A DNA stretch of 64,000 nucleotides from JBEBSD01 sp040394475. GTDB lineage: Bacteria > Bacteroidota > Bacteroidia > Cytophagales > Spirosomataceae. The translations under genes were made by a program, and so were the position numbers. The stretch is taken from positions 1 through 64,000 of the forward strand of contig JBEBSD010000006.1 of assembly GCA_040394475.1 (NCBI GenBank). The letters are read 5' to 3'. The notes under the pieces are model-generated. The model worked only from the letters and a program-made list of their open reading frames with translations, was not told the origin of the DNA and did not search any database. Shown here piece by piece: positions 53,301 through 63,100 of the stretch; the stretch's first letter is position 1; every line of letters begins with the position of its first letter.

Positions 53301-53844
53301 TCCCTTTGACCAGCACGCTGACGCCCGGCAAGGTCTCTTTAGAGTCTTCAGAGCGGATGACACCCTTTACCGTAATATCCTTTGGCTGGGTTACCGATAT
53401 GTCGGGAACCAGCGGGACTTTCTGCTGCCTTGTTTCTTTACGGGTGGAAATCTGCGGTATTTCGATTTCGCGGATAGGGGAGGAAGGTTGCGTTTCGGCT
53501 ATTTTCCGCAGTACCACATAGGAGCCTCCCTTCTTCACCATGTAGCGCAGGCCAAGCGGAGGAAGGATGGAATTGAGGTTCTTTTCCAATGGCATTCCCA
53601 GATCCAGTGCGGAGGAAGAAATGTTGAGATTTCTAACGGTCCGGTCTGCATAGAGAATGTCTACATGATAATGTCCCCGGAGCTGTTTAAGCACCTGACC
53701 GAGCTTGAGGGAAGACTTCTCTCTGTGCGTCACTGGTGTTTCATCATTTTTTAAAGCCCATAGCTGAGGAAAGGCATCAATAGCCACGGTGTTCAGCAGG
53801 ATTAAAAACCATAGTAACTTAGGTACGGTAAACGGAATTTTCAT
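50317..53844 (-). CDS. SusC/RagA TonB-dependent transporter with STN domain, locus A
   Basis: This 1175-residue outer-membrane transporter imports glycan fragments. After a signal peptide it carries an STN domain (about 45-113, LKQLRGHYHVDILYADRTV), which talks to the FecR anti-sigma factor. Next come a carboxypeptidase-like domain (about 155-225, TVKGVIRSEDSKETLPGVSVL), a TonB-box-like EEVVIVGFG, the plug (RVAGVIAYQRSGEPG, YGARGANGVILITTK) and a 22-strand barrel. The STN domain together with sigma and FecR genes just upstream indicates that binding of the substrate switches on its own transcription. It is 53% or so GC by impression, like its surroundings. Full length. Confidence 0.95.
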   Translation of the reverse strand: MKIPFTVPKLLWFLILLNTVAIDAFPQLWALKNDETPVTHREKSSLKLGQVLKQLRGHYHVDILYADRTVRNLNISSSALDLGMPLEKNLNSILPPLGLRYMVKKGGSYVVLRKIAETQPSSPIREIEIPQISTRKETRQQKVPLVPDISVTQPKDITVKGVIRSEDSKETLPGVSVLVKGTTRGTTTDVDGKFQIDVADPEAILVFSFVGYLTTEVTIGSKTELLIDLKVDNKALEEVVIVGFGQQKKTDLIGSVVSVKPTDLKVPSSNLTTAIAGRVAGVIAYQRSGEPGEDNAAFFIRGVTTFGYKMDPLILIDNVEVTTTELARIQPDDIASFSIMKDATATALYGARGANGVILITTKQGVEGPAKISFRIENSVSSPTRNVKLADPITYMQLHNEAVLTRDPLGVLPYSQQKIDHTIAGTNPYAYPQNDWRDILFKNYTVNQRANMNISGGGAITKYFVAGSFNQDNGVLKVNGQNNFNNNIRLKSYTLRSNVNVNLSKSTEMIIRLNGNFDDYTGPIEGGQAMYRMVMRSNPVLFPAYFPKDEEHAHLQHILFGNAEEGQYLNPYAQMVRGYRDYSRSLMLAQLEFKQDLSFLTDGLAFRTLLNTNRTSFFDVSRGYSPYYYNVGAYNRRTDEYRLSLINENTGREYLDYSEGPKEVSSIFYLESAISYNKNLGEKHGLSGMLVYIMRQSLAANAGSLQLSLPNRNIGISGRGTYAYDNRYFAEFNFGYNGSERFYKTNRFGFFPSAGLAWSVSNEHFWEPLKSSITNLRLRGTYGLVGNDAIGSASDRFFFLSNVNMEATGATFGRDFGYSRTGVTVTRYANEDITWETARKMNLALEIGLFDKIQVQADYFRENRYNILMTRENIPSTMGLSSEVRSNVGRAEGQGVDLSVDYAHHFGNGIWFQSRGNFTYATSRFKVYEEPEYPEKYRSRVGRPINQEWGYIAERLFVDEFEVANSPKQNFGEYMAGDIKYHDVNRDGQITEADKVPMGYPTMPEIVYGFGFSAGYKSWDISAFFQGLGRESFRIGVSATAPFIPHYYTTEEQTTGIRYQNALLDAYAKDHWSEENRNLYALWPRLSAVANGNNAQASTWFQRDGAFIRLKQLELGYTIPTTTIQKLKMQNARLYINATNLFTWSKFKLWDVEMASNGLGYPVQKVVNLGLHIGL

Positions 53845-53859
53845 AAGAAAGCAGATGGT

Positions 53860-54855
53860 TTAGGGGTTAAGTTTGAAGGTTACATTTTTCCTGTTACGCG
53901 TGTACTCAATATCCAGTATATCTGCCAGGGAATTCAGGAATTCATCAGCATTCAGCGCCGTGAAAGAGCCTGATACCGTCAGGTTAGCCAGTTCCGGAGA
54001 AGTAACGCCGGCATTCAGTCGGTAATGGTCCTTTAACAGTTGTATGATTTCGGAAAGGGGGGTCTCGTCGAAAACAAAAAGCTTTTCTTTCCAGGGAGCA
54101 AAAAGGATGGATTTTGGCAGCGCTTGTTTTTGGAGGATGCCGCTGGTATCCACGCGCACCTGATCCCCTGGCTGCATGGTAATAGCCTCCTTTACCTGTC
54201 CCTTCCGGTGTTCCAGCAGGATTTTTCCGCTGTTAAGTACAATTTGTGTTTTATGATGGCGGTTAAACACGGTAAAAACGGTGCCCAGCACTACCACGTC
54301 CACCTGGTTGTCTGTTTTGACAATAAACTTGCGGTCGTCTTGTGTATGGACCACATCAAACGCGGCTTCACCTTCTAAATAGACGACCCGGGTAGGTGCA
54401 AAACGCCACCAGCGGGGGACTTTCAACTGGGAATTGGCATTCAGGGTAACTTTGCTCCCGTCATCCAGGGTCCAGGAGGCGACTTCGCCGGGCAAGGTAC
54501 GGTAATGGCTGAAAAGCAGCGGTTCCTGGTACAGCCAGCCGAGCATTCCGAGCAGGAGCAAAACTGCCGCTGCATGAGGAAACAGGTTTCGGAAAGGGGA
54601 AGGTACCGGAGCGCGCGTTACCGGAGCAGGCGGGAACTTGTCGGCGTCTTCAAAAAGTTCGCGATACTTGTTCAGTGCAGGCTCCAGATTTACCGGATAC
54701 TGCGGATGCAGGATTTCCCATTCTTCCAGGTATTGGAAGAATTGTTCCTCGTTGTCCGGATCCAGGATCCAGGTATCAATTTGCTTCTTCTGCAGGGAAG
54801 TGGCGTTGCCATTAAAGTATTCAAAGAAAAATTCTTTAGAGAAAAGTGGGCTCAT
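53860..54855 (-). CDS. FecR family anti-sigma factor, locus A
   Basis: This 331-residue protein has an N-terminal cytoplasmic part (to about 80) with the FLEEWEILHP-like region. A single membrane segment follows (about 92-110, AAAVLLLLGMLGWLY), then the periplasmic FecR domain (EVASWTLDDGSKVTLNANSQLKVP, VVYLEGEAAFDVVH) and the C-terminal DUF4974 domain (TPLSEIIQLLKDHYRLNAGVT). FecR holds its sigma factor until the STN domain of the partner SusC signals. The partner sigma gene lies three bases upstream, the SusC gene 15 bases downstream. The C-terminal 60 residues are closely repeated in the partial FecR at the window end. Confidence 0.93.
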   Translation of the reverse strand: MSPLFSKEFFFEYFNGNATSLQKKQIDTWILDPDNEEQFFQYLEEWEILHPQYPVNLEPALNKYRELFEDADKFPPAPVTRAPVPSPFRNLFPHAAAVLLLLGMLGWLYQEPLLFSHYRTLPGEVASWTLDDGSKVTLNANSQLKVPRWWRFAPTRVVYLEGEAAFDVVHTQDDRKFIVKTDNQVDVVVLGTVFTVFNRHHKTQIVLNSGKILLEHRKGQVKEAITMQPGDQVRVDTSGILQKQALPKSILFAPWKEKLFVFDETPLSEIIQLLKDHYRLNAGVTSPELANLTVSGSFTALNADEFLNSLADILDIEYTRNRKNVTFKLNP

Positions 54856-54858
54856 GAC

Positions 54859-55560
54859 TTATAATGATATAAATGACTCTATAAGGTTAGCAACCAATCC
54901 GGCGGCCCCACACAACAGGAGCCCGCAAGGAATCAACCATTTATCGCGTATCAATTGCCGCACCGCCTGCCTGGCCCGGTAGATCTGGACTTCCACGGTT
55001 CGGGGAGATATTGCCAGCTCGCTGGCAATGTCTTTCACAGGTTTCCCCTCAAACTGGAACTGGAGGTAGATCCTCCGACGCTGATGGGGAAGCTGGTCGA
55101 TTGCCTTTTCTACATCCTGGTACAATTCCTCGTATTGCGTAATCATGTCAGGTTGCTGGTATTCCGGCACGTAGGATAGCTGGTCTTCGGGTAGTGTTGC
55201 GTTCCTGTCGAGTTCCCAGCGGATGTAGTTGTACCCTTTATTCCGAATGGCCCGGAACAGGTACGCGCGGTAGGAGGTATGGATTTTCTTATACAGCTGA
55301 CCCGTGTAAAACTGGTAAAACAGGTCGGAAACCATGTCTTCGGCAACTTGCCGCGACCGCACAAATTTGATGGCATGCGTGCATAATGGTTTATAGTAAC
55401 GCAGGTACAGCAATTCCATTCCTTGTCTGGGATCGCTTTTCATGGTGTTCCTGATAAAGAATTCGTCTGTCTCCGAGACGGATGACGAAGCCTGTTCGTC
55501 ACCGGGGCTTTTGGGGCAGGGGATGTCGGGTGTAGGGGTCAGGTTACTGGTTGGTACCAT
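54859..55560 (-). CDS. ECF RNA polymerase sigma factor with C-terminal hydrophobic tail, locus A
   Basis: This 233-residue ECF sigma factor has region 2 (about 50-115, KPLCTHAIKFVRSRQVAEDMVSDLF) and region 4 (about 160-210, IDQLPHQRRRIYLQFQFEGKPVKDIASELAISPRTVEVQ). It should direct transcription of the following fecR-susC-susD genes. The last 25 residues, after DKW, are strongly hydrophobic (LIPCGLLLCGAAGLVANLI), enough to cross or dock onto the membrane. The N-terminal about 30 residues are a Ser/Thr/Pro-rich extension. The transcript starts after the terminator of locus B. Confidence 0.93.
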   Translation of the reverse strand: MVPTSNLTPTPDIPCPKSPGDEQASSSVSETDEFFIRNTMKSDPRQGMELLYLRYYKPLCTHAIKFVRSRQVAEDMVSDLFYQFYTGQLYKKIHTSYRAYLFRAIRNKGYNYIRWELDRNATLPEDQLSYVPEYQQPDMITQYEELYQDVEKAIDQLPHQRRRIYLQFQFEGKPVKDIASELAISPRTVEVQIYRARQAVRQLIRDKWLIPCGLLLCGAAGLVANLIESFISL

Positions 55561-55705
55561 CTGCGATGTCCGCTAAAGTCTGAAATGGATCTAAGTTAAG
55601 TTGCCTTACTATGGAGAGGACAATACGGCAGCATTGACTACTTACAGCAGGATAAAAAAAAGAATTATTTTTTTTATTTTAGGTCAGACGGAGTAGCATA
55701 ACAGC

Positions 55706-55740
55706 AAAAAATCCCGGCTCAGGAGCCGGGATTTTCTTTT
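55706..55740. terminator. Bidirectional terminator between polysaccharide loci B and A
   Basis: CCCGGCT (55713-55719) and AGCCGGG (55724-55730) form a stem with a CAGG loop, extended outward by AAAAT/ATTTT pairs. Each strand runs into a T tract: TTTTCTTTT on the plus side and TTTTTT on the minus side. It lies 44 bases past the end of the locus B operon at 55784 and before the sigma gene of locus A. Confidence 0.88.
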
Positions 55741-55783
55741 CAACGCTGCTTTTTGGGCCGCCGCCCTTTGTATTCGGCAGGGA

Positions 55784-56980
55784 TTACCTCGCCCAAAAGG
55801 AGAATTCATTGAAGTTGGTGACGCTGCTGCCATCAATGGCTGAGATGGCTACAAATCTGAAATACCGGTAGCTTTTCCCGGTTTCGGGAAGGATTGTTTC
55901 AAAGGTGTATTGGGTGTTTCCCTCCACATCTGCCAGCTTGCTCCAGCCCTTTGCCACGGCATCTTTTTCCCAGGCAGCAAGTCCTGCTTTGTCGATGTCT
56001 ACGGTTTCGGCCGGGCTGTTGGAAGCCCAGATCTGGTACGCTTTCGGGCCCCTGCTTCCGCAGCAATCCTGCCGCTCATCCAATTTGAACCGGCTCAGAT
56101 TGGCCTGCACACCCAAGTCAAAACTCATGACAAAGGGATACTGGTCCTCAGGAATACTGCAGCCATGCCAGTAATCGCTTAGTGAGCCGTCAAACAATCG
56201 TTCATAAACAGATTCATAGCATCCGTCCGATGCATCTCCGGGAAGTCTTAAGGCGCGAATCAGGGATTTGTTCAAAAGAAAGTCGTCAGGAAAGGTTCTT
56301 TCCGAGGGAATTGCTTCAAATTCTTCAATGGCCGTCGCTGTCGGTTTAAAGGTGCTTGTTATCCGGATTTCCCCGCCCCGCTTATAACTTTCCACCTGTG
56401 TCCGGCTTTCCTCATTCCCGACTGCTACCGATTGCATCACGCCCTGCGCATCTTCGTAGGAAAGTGTCGTTTTGATCATATTATCAGGAGCTTCTATCCA
56501 AGTGAAGGCGGCGCCCTGCTCGAAGGTTTCAATTCCGGCCAAACCCCTGTTGACCAAACCGGACTGATAGCTTGCGCCGTACACTTTGGCCGGCACTTCC
56601 CGTCGTATAGATGAATTCCCTACGGCGTCTTTGAGGTACAGGCTAAAGGTATATTCGCCTTCTGGAATGTCGAGGTCAAACGAGATGGTATCTTTCCCGT
56701 TTTTTGTTCTCACCAGTTCAAATTCGTGATTAACGGATTGATCGATAGTGGTAACGACGCCCTTACTGATTTTCGGATCGGCATTGATCGCTACCCAAAA
56801 GCGCAGCTTGTTAAACCCCGAACCCACCAAAACGGTATCCGGAGCTCCTACATAGACGGTTTCACCCTGTCTGGTAAATTCATCAAAGGTGTCCTGTGTG
56901 TGCTCGCAGGACAGTCCTGCTACCGATAACAAGGCGATCAGGATCCATTGCCCGGCTCTCTGAGTCTTCAGTTTTTCCAT
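55784..56980 (-). CDS. DUF4998-type lipoprotein with discoidin-like domain, locus B
   Basis: This 398-residue lipoprotein has lipobox GLSC (about Cys25). A fibronectin-like DUF4998 N-terminal part comes first (ETVYVGAPDTVLVGSGFNKLRFWV). A C-terminal discoidin-like domain starts near residue 245, with FVMSFDLGVQANLSRFKL and YQIWASNSPAE. It is the locus B counterpart of the lipoprotein at 45890-47161, but clearly diverged in the C-terminal part, where a CCGSRG insertion occurs. It begins one base into the end of the upstream gene, so the two are coupled. It is the last gene of locus B; no propeller genes follow, only the terminator. Confidence 0.8.
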   Translation of the reverse strand: MEKLKTQRAGQWILIALLSVAGLSCEHTQDTFDEFTRQGETVYVGAPDTVLVGSGFNKLRFWVAINADPKISKGVVTTIDQSVNHEFELVRTKNGKDTISFDLDIPEGEYTFSLYLKDAVGNSSIRREVPAKVYGASYQSGLVNRGLAGIETFEQGAAFTWIEAPDNMIKTTLSYEDAQGVMQSVAVGNEESRTQVESYKRGGEIRITSTFKPTATAIEEFEAIPSERTFPDDFLLNKSLIRALRLPGDASDGCYESVYERLFDGSLSDYWHGCSIPEDQYPFVMSFDLGVQANLSRFKLDERQDCCGSRGPKAYQIWASNSPAETVDIDKAGLAAWEKDAVAKGWSKLADVEGNTQYTFETILPETGKSYRYFRFVAISAIDGSSVTNFNEFSFWAR

Positions 56981-58194
56981 TATTGCTCAATAATTTGACC
57001 CCAGAAATTTATTTCCACTAAAAACATAAACTTGGTTCCCGCCCAGTTCTGCTTGTTTACAAACCGGAAGTACCGGATAGGAGGCGCCTCAATCGGGAAG
57101 TCGAATTCTTCTCCGCTTGCCGCCGCAGCGATGTCCTCAGCGCTGTTGCTGCCGGGTATGCCGCCTGACGGCTTGATCACTTCTCCGTCTTCAATGAGCT
57201 TGGTCCAACCCTCAAAAGAAGCTTTGCCATGGGTGGGCAATTCTGCCGCTCCCCACACGTCGAAATAGCGTGGATTCCCGTGGGAATAAAGTCCGTCCAG
57301 ATCGGCCCGCTGCCGCTGCCAGAATTTAAACCTGCTTAATTTGGCAGTCACCCCCAGGTCCATCGTAAAAATATGGTAGGTATCCGTATAAGGAGGGACC
57401 AATGTACCAACTGCGGTATGATTGGTATGGAAGCCTGGCTCGGCTATAGAGCCATTCCACAGCAAAGGCATCACCCATCCGCTGATGCCACCGGGTTCGT
57501 CGCCTGGTAAGAGCAGCTCTCTGAATTTCTGAAGATCCAGTTTCGTTTCCTCCAAAGGTGTCCGTTCTGCGGTGAGTATTTCGGTCGCATTATCCCAGCG
57601 GTCAATAGCCGATATGCCAAATGTGTTGGCTATCGACGGAAAGCCCCTGAAGGTCTGATAGGTACGCTGGTCATCGGAAATGAACACCGACTGACTGTAT
57701 ACCAGGTTGCCTTTTTCATCGGCTGCGTAAAGGAGCAATTCAGCCGCTACCTTGTCTTCATTGTTGTAGTAAAGCCTTACTCCTCCAAAATCTTCCACCA
57801 ATTCAAAACTGTCGTAAAGTTTGTCTACCGGCGCCGTTTCCGGGCTGATGGAGACTCTCACGGGTTGGGAGCGATTGTTGCTTCTATCGACTGTTACCAG
57901 TTCTACCTCCTGCTGCGTCGACTTCCGTAAGCCTTCCACCACCACGAAGTTCTTGAAAATGGATGATTTTGACGTTACCTCTTTGCCGTTGTCAAGCCTG
58001 TATTTGGCTTCTACGAGCAGGGCATCCGGATCATTCGGTATGATATAAGTAATCTTAGCTCCTCCGGGAAGATTGGTCACCGTTGCTTCCGACACTGGTG
58101 ACGGGGGAGTGCCATCATTGGTCAAGGGGCCTCTTGTCTCCTTTTCACAGGCGGTAAGAACCAGCCCCAGTAGTATATAGTTATAGAGTTTCAT
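56980..58194 (-). CDS. DUF4959/DUF5126/DUF5000 surface lipoprotein, locus B
   Basis: This 404-residue lipoprotein has lipobox LTAC and the same three-part layout as the locus A copy: DUF4959 (about 25-125, TVTNLPGGAKITYIIP), DUF5126 (about 130-240, DDQRTYQTFRGF, FGISAIDRWDN) and a discoidin-like C-terminus (IFTMDLGVTAKLSRFKFW, YFDVWGAAELP). No active-site residues are apparent, and surface glycan binding is the likely role. It lies 57 bases after susD and overlaps the next gene by one base at the stop/start. Confidence 0.83.
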   Translation of the reverse strand: MKLYNYILLGLVLTACEKETRGPLTNDGTPPSPVSEATVTNLPGGAKITYIIPNDPDALLVEAKYRLDNGKEVTSKSSIFKNFVVVEGLRKSTQQEVELVTVDRSNNRSQPVRVSISPETAPVDKLYDSFELVEDFGGVRLYYNNEDKVAAELLLYAADEKGNLVYSQSVFISDDQRTYQTFRGFPSIANTFGISAIDRWDNATEILTAERTPLEETKLDLQKFRELLLPGDEPGGISGWVMPLLWNGSIAEPGFHTNHTAVGTLVPPYTDTYHIFTMDLGVTAKLSRFKFWQRQRADLDGLYSHGNPRYFDVWGAAELPTHGKASFEGWTKLIEDGEVIKPSGGIPGSNSAEDIAAAASGEEFDFPIEAPPIRYFRFVNKQNWAGTKFMFLVEINFWGQIIEQ

Positions 58195-58251
58195 TCTTGT
58201 AAAATTTTCGTGTTTCGCGCTTTTTCAGACAATCAGATTTATCTTTTCGAG

Positions 58252-60156
58252 CTACCAACCCGGATTTTGGATCAGGTTAGAATTAGCGATCAAGTCCGCC
58301 TCTGCAATGGGCCACAAATAATCCCTGTTCAAAAATTTATATGTTCCTGAGGATACCACGTTATAGTAGGTTTCTGTTGTAGTTCCTTCCACATTCCAAC
58401 CCTGTATTTCGCTGTTCATGAATTCAGAGGCGCGCTTCCATCTTCTTAAATCCCAAAACCGCTGTCCTTCAAACACGGTCTCAATCATCCGTTCGTCCTG
58501 AATGATGTCTCTCATACCTTCCTTAGAACCTGGTTTTCCCGGCTGGTTCGAGAAGCCGGCCCATGATGCAACAACTCCATTTAAACCGGCTCTTTCTCTC
58601 ACAAGGTCAACCCATTCGTAAGAAGCGTCGGGGCCGGAAGCTTCATTTAGGGCTTCGGCATAGAGTAAATATAAATCCGCTAACCGTACTACAGGAAAAG
58701 GATACGCTCTATTGGTATAACCGGATCCTGAGGTAGCCTGAACGTTTTCATAGTAAACCAATTTTTTAGCCCAATAGCCGCTTTGAGACCATTTGTTGAA
58801 ATCCAATAGCCCTCCGATCTGGCCTTTTTTGCCAAATACGATCAAGGCATTGTCATCGCTCCGCACACCATGACCAAACCATACTCCTCCATCAAAACCC
58901 AGGGAAGCATAGAATCTCTTTTCACGGTGCATATTCAATTTTGCGGTTACAAAACCTGGTCTGATATAGTGCTGGTGGGCTTGATCAGCCGCTTTGACCG
59001 AATACCGGTTGGCGTAATCATACTTAACGTCCTCATCAATGGGAACGCCATTTTCTGAGTAGAACATCTCGGCTATCTTCAGGGTAGGAGCCCACCATGA
59101 CATTACGCTATACCAGTTCTCTGCGGCCAGTCCGGTAGAAATCCGTGCCTGAGCCCAGTTCTGAAGCTCTGATCCTGACTGACTGTTGGAGCTGCCCCAA
59201 ATGATCTCGTCATTCCATCTTTCAGTAATACTTCCTCTAATACTCAGGTTAATCACAGTCGTATCGGACCAGTCAGCAGGAGCCGAATCAAATTTATACA
59301 GTCGGTGACCTGCCTGATGAGCCATATCAATGGCTTCTTTACAAGCCGTTGCCGCTCTCAACCATTTGCTTTCATCATACGTAGTGCTGATCAGCTGATT
59401 GCCGTCCTTATCTACGAACGAATTGTAATCAGAATTGCCATTAAACAAAGGACTTGCTAGTGTAACCAGCACCCTGGCTTTGATAGCGGCTGCTATTGGT
59501 GCCGTGATTCTTCCTAATTCCAATCCTCTGTCTTCAATTGTTAAAGGTAAATCGGGTATCGCTTCGTCCAGCAATTCAATCACGTAAGCGGCTACGGCAT
59601 CCACGGGTTGACGGCTCACCCGCACTACTTCCACACCGCTGCTTACTTCGATGTTTTCCCGGATAATGGGGATCGGCCCGTACATCCGCATCAGGTAAAA
59701 GTGAAAATAGGCTTTGAGGAATTTTGCCTCCGCAATCCACTTGATTTTTTCGGCCTCGGTCAGATTAAAGGGCTTATCCATGTTCTCCAGGAAAATATTG
59801 CAATTCCTCAAGGCGATGAACAGGTTCCTAACCGAACCTGTGTTGCCCCAATAGCCAAGACTGGGAGCGATCACATTTTGCCCTCCTTTGGCAATTCTGC
59901 GGGCAGGCCAATCCTTTGCCACGACATCATTCACGTAGATTTCATCTCCGGCAGCCAGCGCCGGATTGTTGATTGTGGCATAGGGAGGCAGGGCACTGTA
60001 CAAGGTTGCCAGAAATTTAAGCGCACTTTCCCTGGTCTTAAAGGCATCCTCAATAACCGCAATGTTATCCGGAACTACGTCAATGTAATTCCCGCACGAG
60101 CCAGCCGAGAAAAGCAGTGCCAGAGAAGCTATAAACTTTATTATTCTATTTTTCAT
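58252..60156 (-). CDS. SusD/RagB family outer-membrane lipoprotein, locus B
   Basis: From the ATG at 60156 this is a 634-residue SusD homologue with a lipoprotein signal (lipobox AGSC), chosen over an upstream ATG at 60195 that would overlap susC. It shares with the locus A copy the N-terminal YIDVVPDNIAVIEDAF, FLKAYFHFYLMRMYGPIPI, LLYAEALNEASGP, IQDERMIETVFEGQRFWDLRRWK and the terminal DYLWPIAEADLIANSNLIQNPGW. It should bind the glycan imported by the SusC encoded 19 bases upstream. By eye the region 58.2-62.3 kb is richer in A and T than the rest. Confidence 0.94.
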   Translation of the reverse strand: MKNRIIKFIASLALLFSAGSCGNYIDVVPDNIAVIEDAFKTRESALKFLATLYSALPPYATINNPALAAGDEIYVNDVVAKDWPARRIAKGGQNVIAPSLGYWGNTGSVRNLFIALRNCNIFLENMDKPFNLTEAEKIKWIAEAKFLKAYFHFYLMRMYGPIPIIRENIEVSSGVEVVRVSRQPVDAVAAYVIELLDEAIPDLPLTIEDRGLELGRITAPIAAAIKARVLVTLASPLFNGNSDYNSFVDKDGNQLISTTYDESKWLRAATACKEAIDMAHQAGHRLYKFDSAPADWSDTTVINLSIRGSITERWNDEIIWGSSNSQSGSELQNWAQARISTGLAAENWYSVMSWWAPTLKIAEMFYSENGVPIDEDVKYDYANRYSVKAADQAHQHYIRPGFVTAKLNMHREKRFYASLGFDGGVWFGHGVRSDDNALIVFGKKGQIGGLLDFNKWSQSGYWAKKLVYYENVQATSGSGYTNRAYPFPVVRLADLYLLYAEALNEASGPDASYEWVDLVRERAGLNGVVASWAGFSNQPGKPGSKEGMRDIIQDERMIETVFEGQRFWDLRRWKRASEFMNSEIQGWNVEGTTTETYYNVVSSGTYKFLNRDYLWPIAEADLIANSNLIQNPGW

Positions 60157-60175
60157 TGTATCAAGCATTAATTCA

Positions 60176-63100
60176 TTAAAACTGGACGTGAACACCTAGG
60201 TTAACTACTTTTTGGAGCGGGTAATTAAGCCCGTTTCCGCCTAATTCCGGATCCCATAGTTTAAAATTGCTCCAGGTGACAAGGTTGGTGGCGGTAGCAT
60301 AAAGTCTCAGCGTACTTACACCGAGTTTGTTTTTGGAATTTTTTAAAACGTCATAGCCCACTTCAACCTGCTTTAACCGGAGGAAGGAACCTTCCCGTAG
60401 CCACCAGGTGCTTCTCTGGATATTGTTTTGAATCACAGTCGAAGAAAGACGGGGCCAGATGGCATAGATATCCCGGTTTTCTTCGGACCAATGACTGTCG
60501 GCATACGCTTGCATTAAGCCGTTTTCACTTAAAATGCCATTTCCTTCGCCCAGGGCATTAATACCGGCCTCCTGAACGGAGTTGACAAATGGTCCGGTGG
60601 TATAGGGGTTGATAAAGAACGAAACTTCACTCAGCCCCTGGAAAAACAGATTAACATCAAAACGTTTGTAACCTGCTGATAAGCTCAAGCCATAGATTAT
60701 TTTAGGGACCGTCGGTTTACCTATTGGCGCCTGATCCAACGTGGTAATGACGCCGTCACCATTCAAGTCTTTATATTTGATATCCCCGCCCCTGTAGTCA
60801 ACACCCGGAGTACCGAATTGTGCCGGTGAATTCATGACCTCTTCGTCATCCACAAATAACCTTTCTGCTATATAACCATGTTCCTGGTTGACATTGTTGC
60901 CCACATTGGTTTTCCATGGAGCTCCGATGGCAGCGAAATTGGGTTCTTCATAAACCGAAAATTCATTGTCACTCGCCGTAAAGGTACCCCTTCCTGTTAC
61001 CCAGAAGACATTGTTGAAATAATGATTAATATCCAAGGAGGCATCTATTCCTCTTGCTTTCACCTCACCTACGTTGGTTTTAAGAGGAGCCTGCAATCCA
61101 AGAGTTGAAGGAATGTCAGATCTAACTTGTAAGATGCTGGTCCGTTTCTCATTGAAGAAATCAACTTGTAACTGGACGGCATCATCGAAGAAGTTTAATT
61201 CCATCCCAAGATTGGCTTTTTGGGATTTTTCCCAGGTCACCAATGGGTTGGCATAGCGACGGATCGTTACGCCTGGGATATATTCATTCAGTTCCCGTCC
61301 GAATGTTGCACCGTCGCCACTGTTAAGATCAACTTCCGACAGGTAGAAGAACCGGTCTGTTCTGTCATCTCCGATCCGGTCATTTCCTACCGACCCATAG
61401 GAAGCTCTAAGCTTTATCCGGCTGATGACAGGGGCGAGTCCGCTAAAAAAGGGTTCATTCGACACCAACCACCCCGCGCCGAAAGAAGGGAAAAATCCAA
61501 ACCGGTTGTCCTTGGCAAAGCGCTCAGAACCATTGTAACCAAAGTTGAATTCAGCAAAATAGCGATTGTCATAATCGTAATTGTATCTCCCCGAAACACC
61601 AAGGTTTCGGCTGGGGAGAGAAAGTTCAACGGTATTGGCATTGCCGTCCAGATAGTCCCTTGCTACAAGGACCAGCAAGCCGCCAACCGTGTGCTTTTCG
61701 TTGTAAGTTTGGTTGTAGTTCAATGCGGTCTCCATGTACATTACGGAGTTGTTAGTCCGTTCTCCGCCCAGCAGGCGAAGGGATTCGTCGCCTGAACCCT
61801 GAGCGGTTCGTACAAGGGTATACTCTTCTGTAGAAGGGTCAAACGAACCCAACCGGTAGAAGAAAGGGGCATAACCTCTTCTGTTTTCAAAATAGGAAGT
61901 GGTATTCATGTTTCCCAGAAACCGGGCACTCAATCCCGGGAGAATAGCACCCAGCTTTTGTTTAAACTCTAACTGTACCAATGAAAGCTGACGACGGGTG
62001 TCCCGGTATCCGCGTTGCAGTTCAGCATACGGGTTAAACCATACCGGGCGATCTCCCGTATCTCCATTTGATAAATTCCCTCCCCGGGGAGAAAAGGCAT
62101 TTCCATAAAGCGTATGCGGCACACCAGCCAAGGATGCATCCGGTTCGTACACGGCCGGGAATCGGGTAGGACTGGTACGCACTGCCGCATTATAAATAGC
62201 ATCACCGCCCTGAAGAGGACCTCTGTAATTATCCAATGTGGAATGCAGGCGGACAATCATCTCGGTGTTCTTATGCAAGTCGATGTTAATGTTAGACCGG
62301 AGCAGAATCCTTTTTAAGTCGATCCCATTGGTGAAGTTGTTCGTCTTTTCAACCTTTAATAAACCATTGTCCTGATTGAAGGATCCCGCCACATAATACC
62401 TCACCCGCTCACCTCCTCCTCTCACATTCAGGTTTACCCGGCTGGTACTGGCCCGTTTCCTGAACAGCGTGTTGTACCAGTCAGTCGCAGGATAAATATT
62501 CGAATTTCCGCCTCGCAGCGTCCCTGCAATCTGTTCTTCCGTAAAGGTTGCAAAATCACCTCTTGTTCTATTGGATTCATTTTGTAACCGCATGTGGGTG
62601 ACCGGATCCGCCATGTCTACCATTCCAATGGGTTGACTCAACGAGCTTTCCAGTCTTAAATTAACTACCGCAGGACCGGCGACTCCGACCTTGGTTGTAA
62701 CCAAGATGATCCCGTTAGCCCCCCGTGCCCCATAAATGGCCGTGGTAGTAGGATCTTTCAGCACTGCAAAGCTTTCAATGTCGTCAGGTTGCAGCCGGGC
62801 CAGATCATCCATGCCCAGTTCAACTCCATCAATCAGGATCAGCGGGCCGTTCTGGCTGTTAAAAGATGCGACCCCCCGCACTAAAAACTGGGCATTGTCC
62901 TTTCCGGGCTCGCCGCTGGTCTGGTAGGCCACCAAGCCCGCCACTCTTCCCGCCAGCGCCGTGGTCAGGTTACTGGCAGGGACTTTCAGGTCGGAAGGAA
63001 TAACGGAACTCATCGCGCCCACGACACTTTCTTTCTTCTGTGTGCCGAAACCCACTACGATGACTTCCTCCAGCGCTTTGTTATCTACTTTCAGGTCGAT

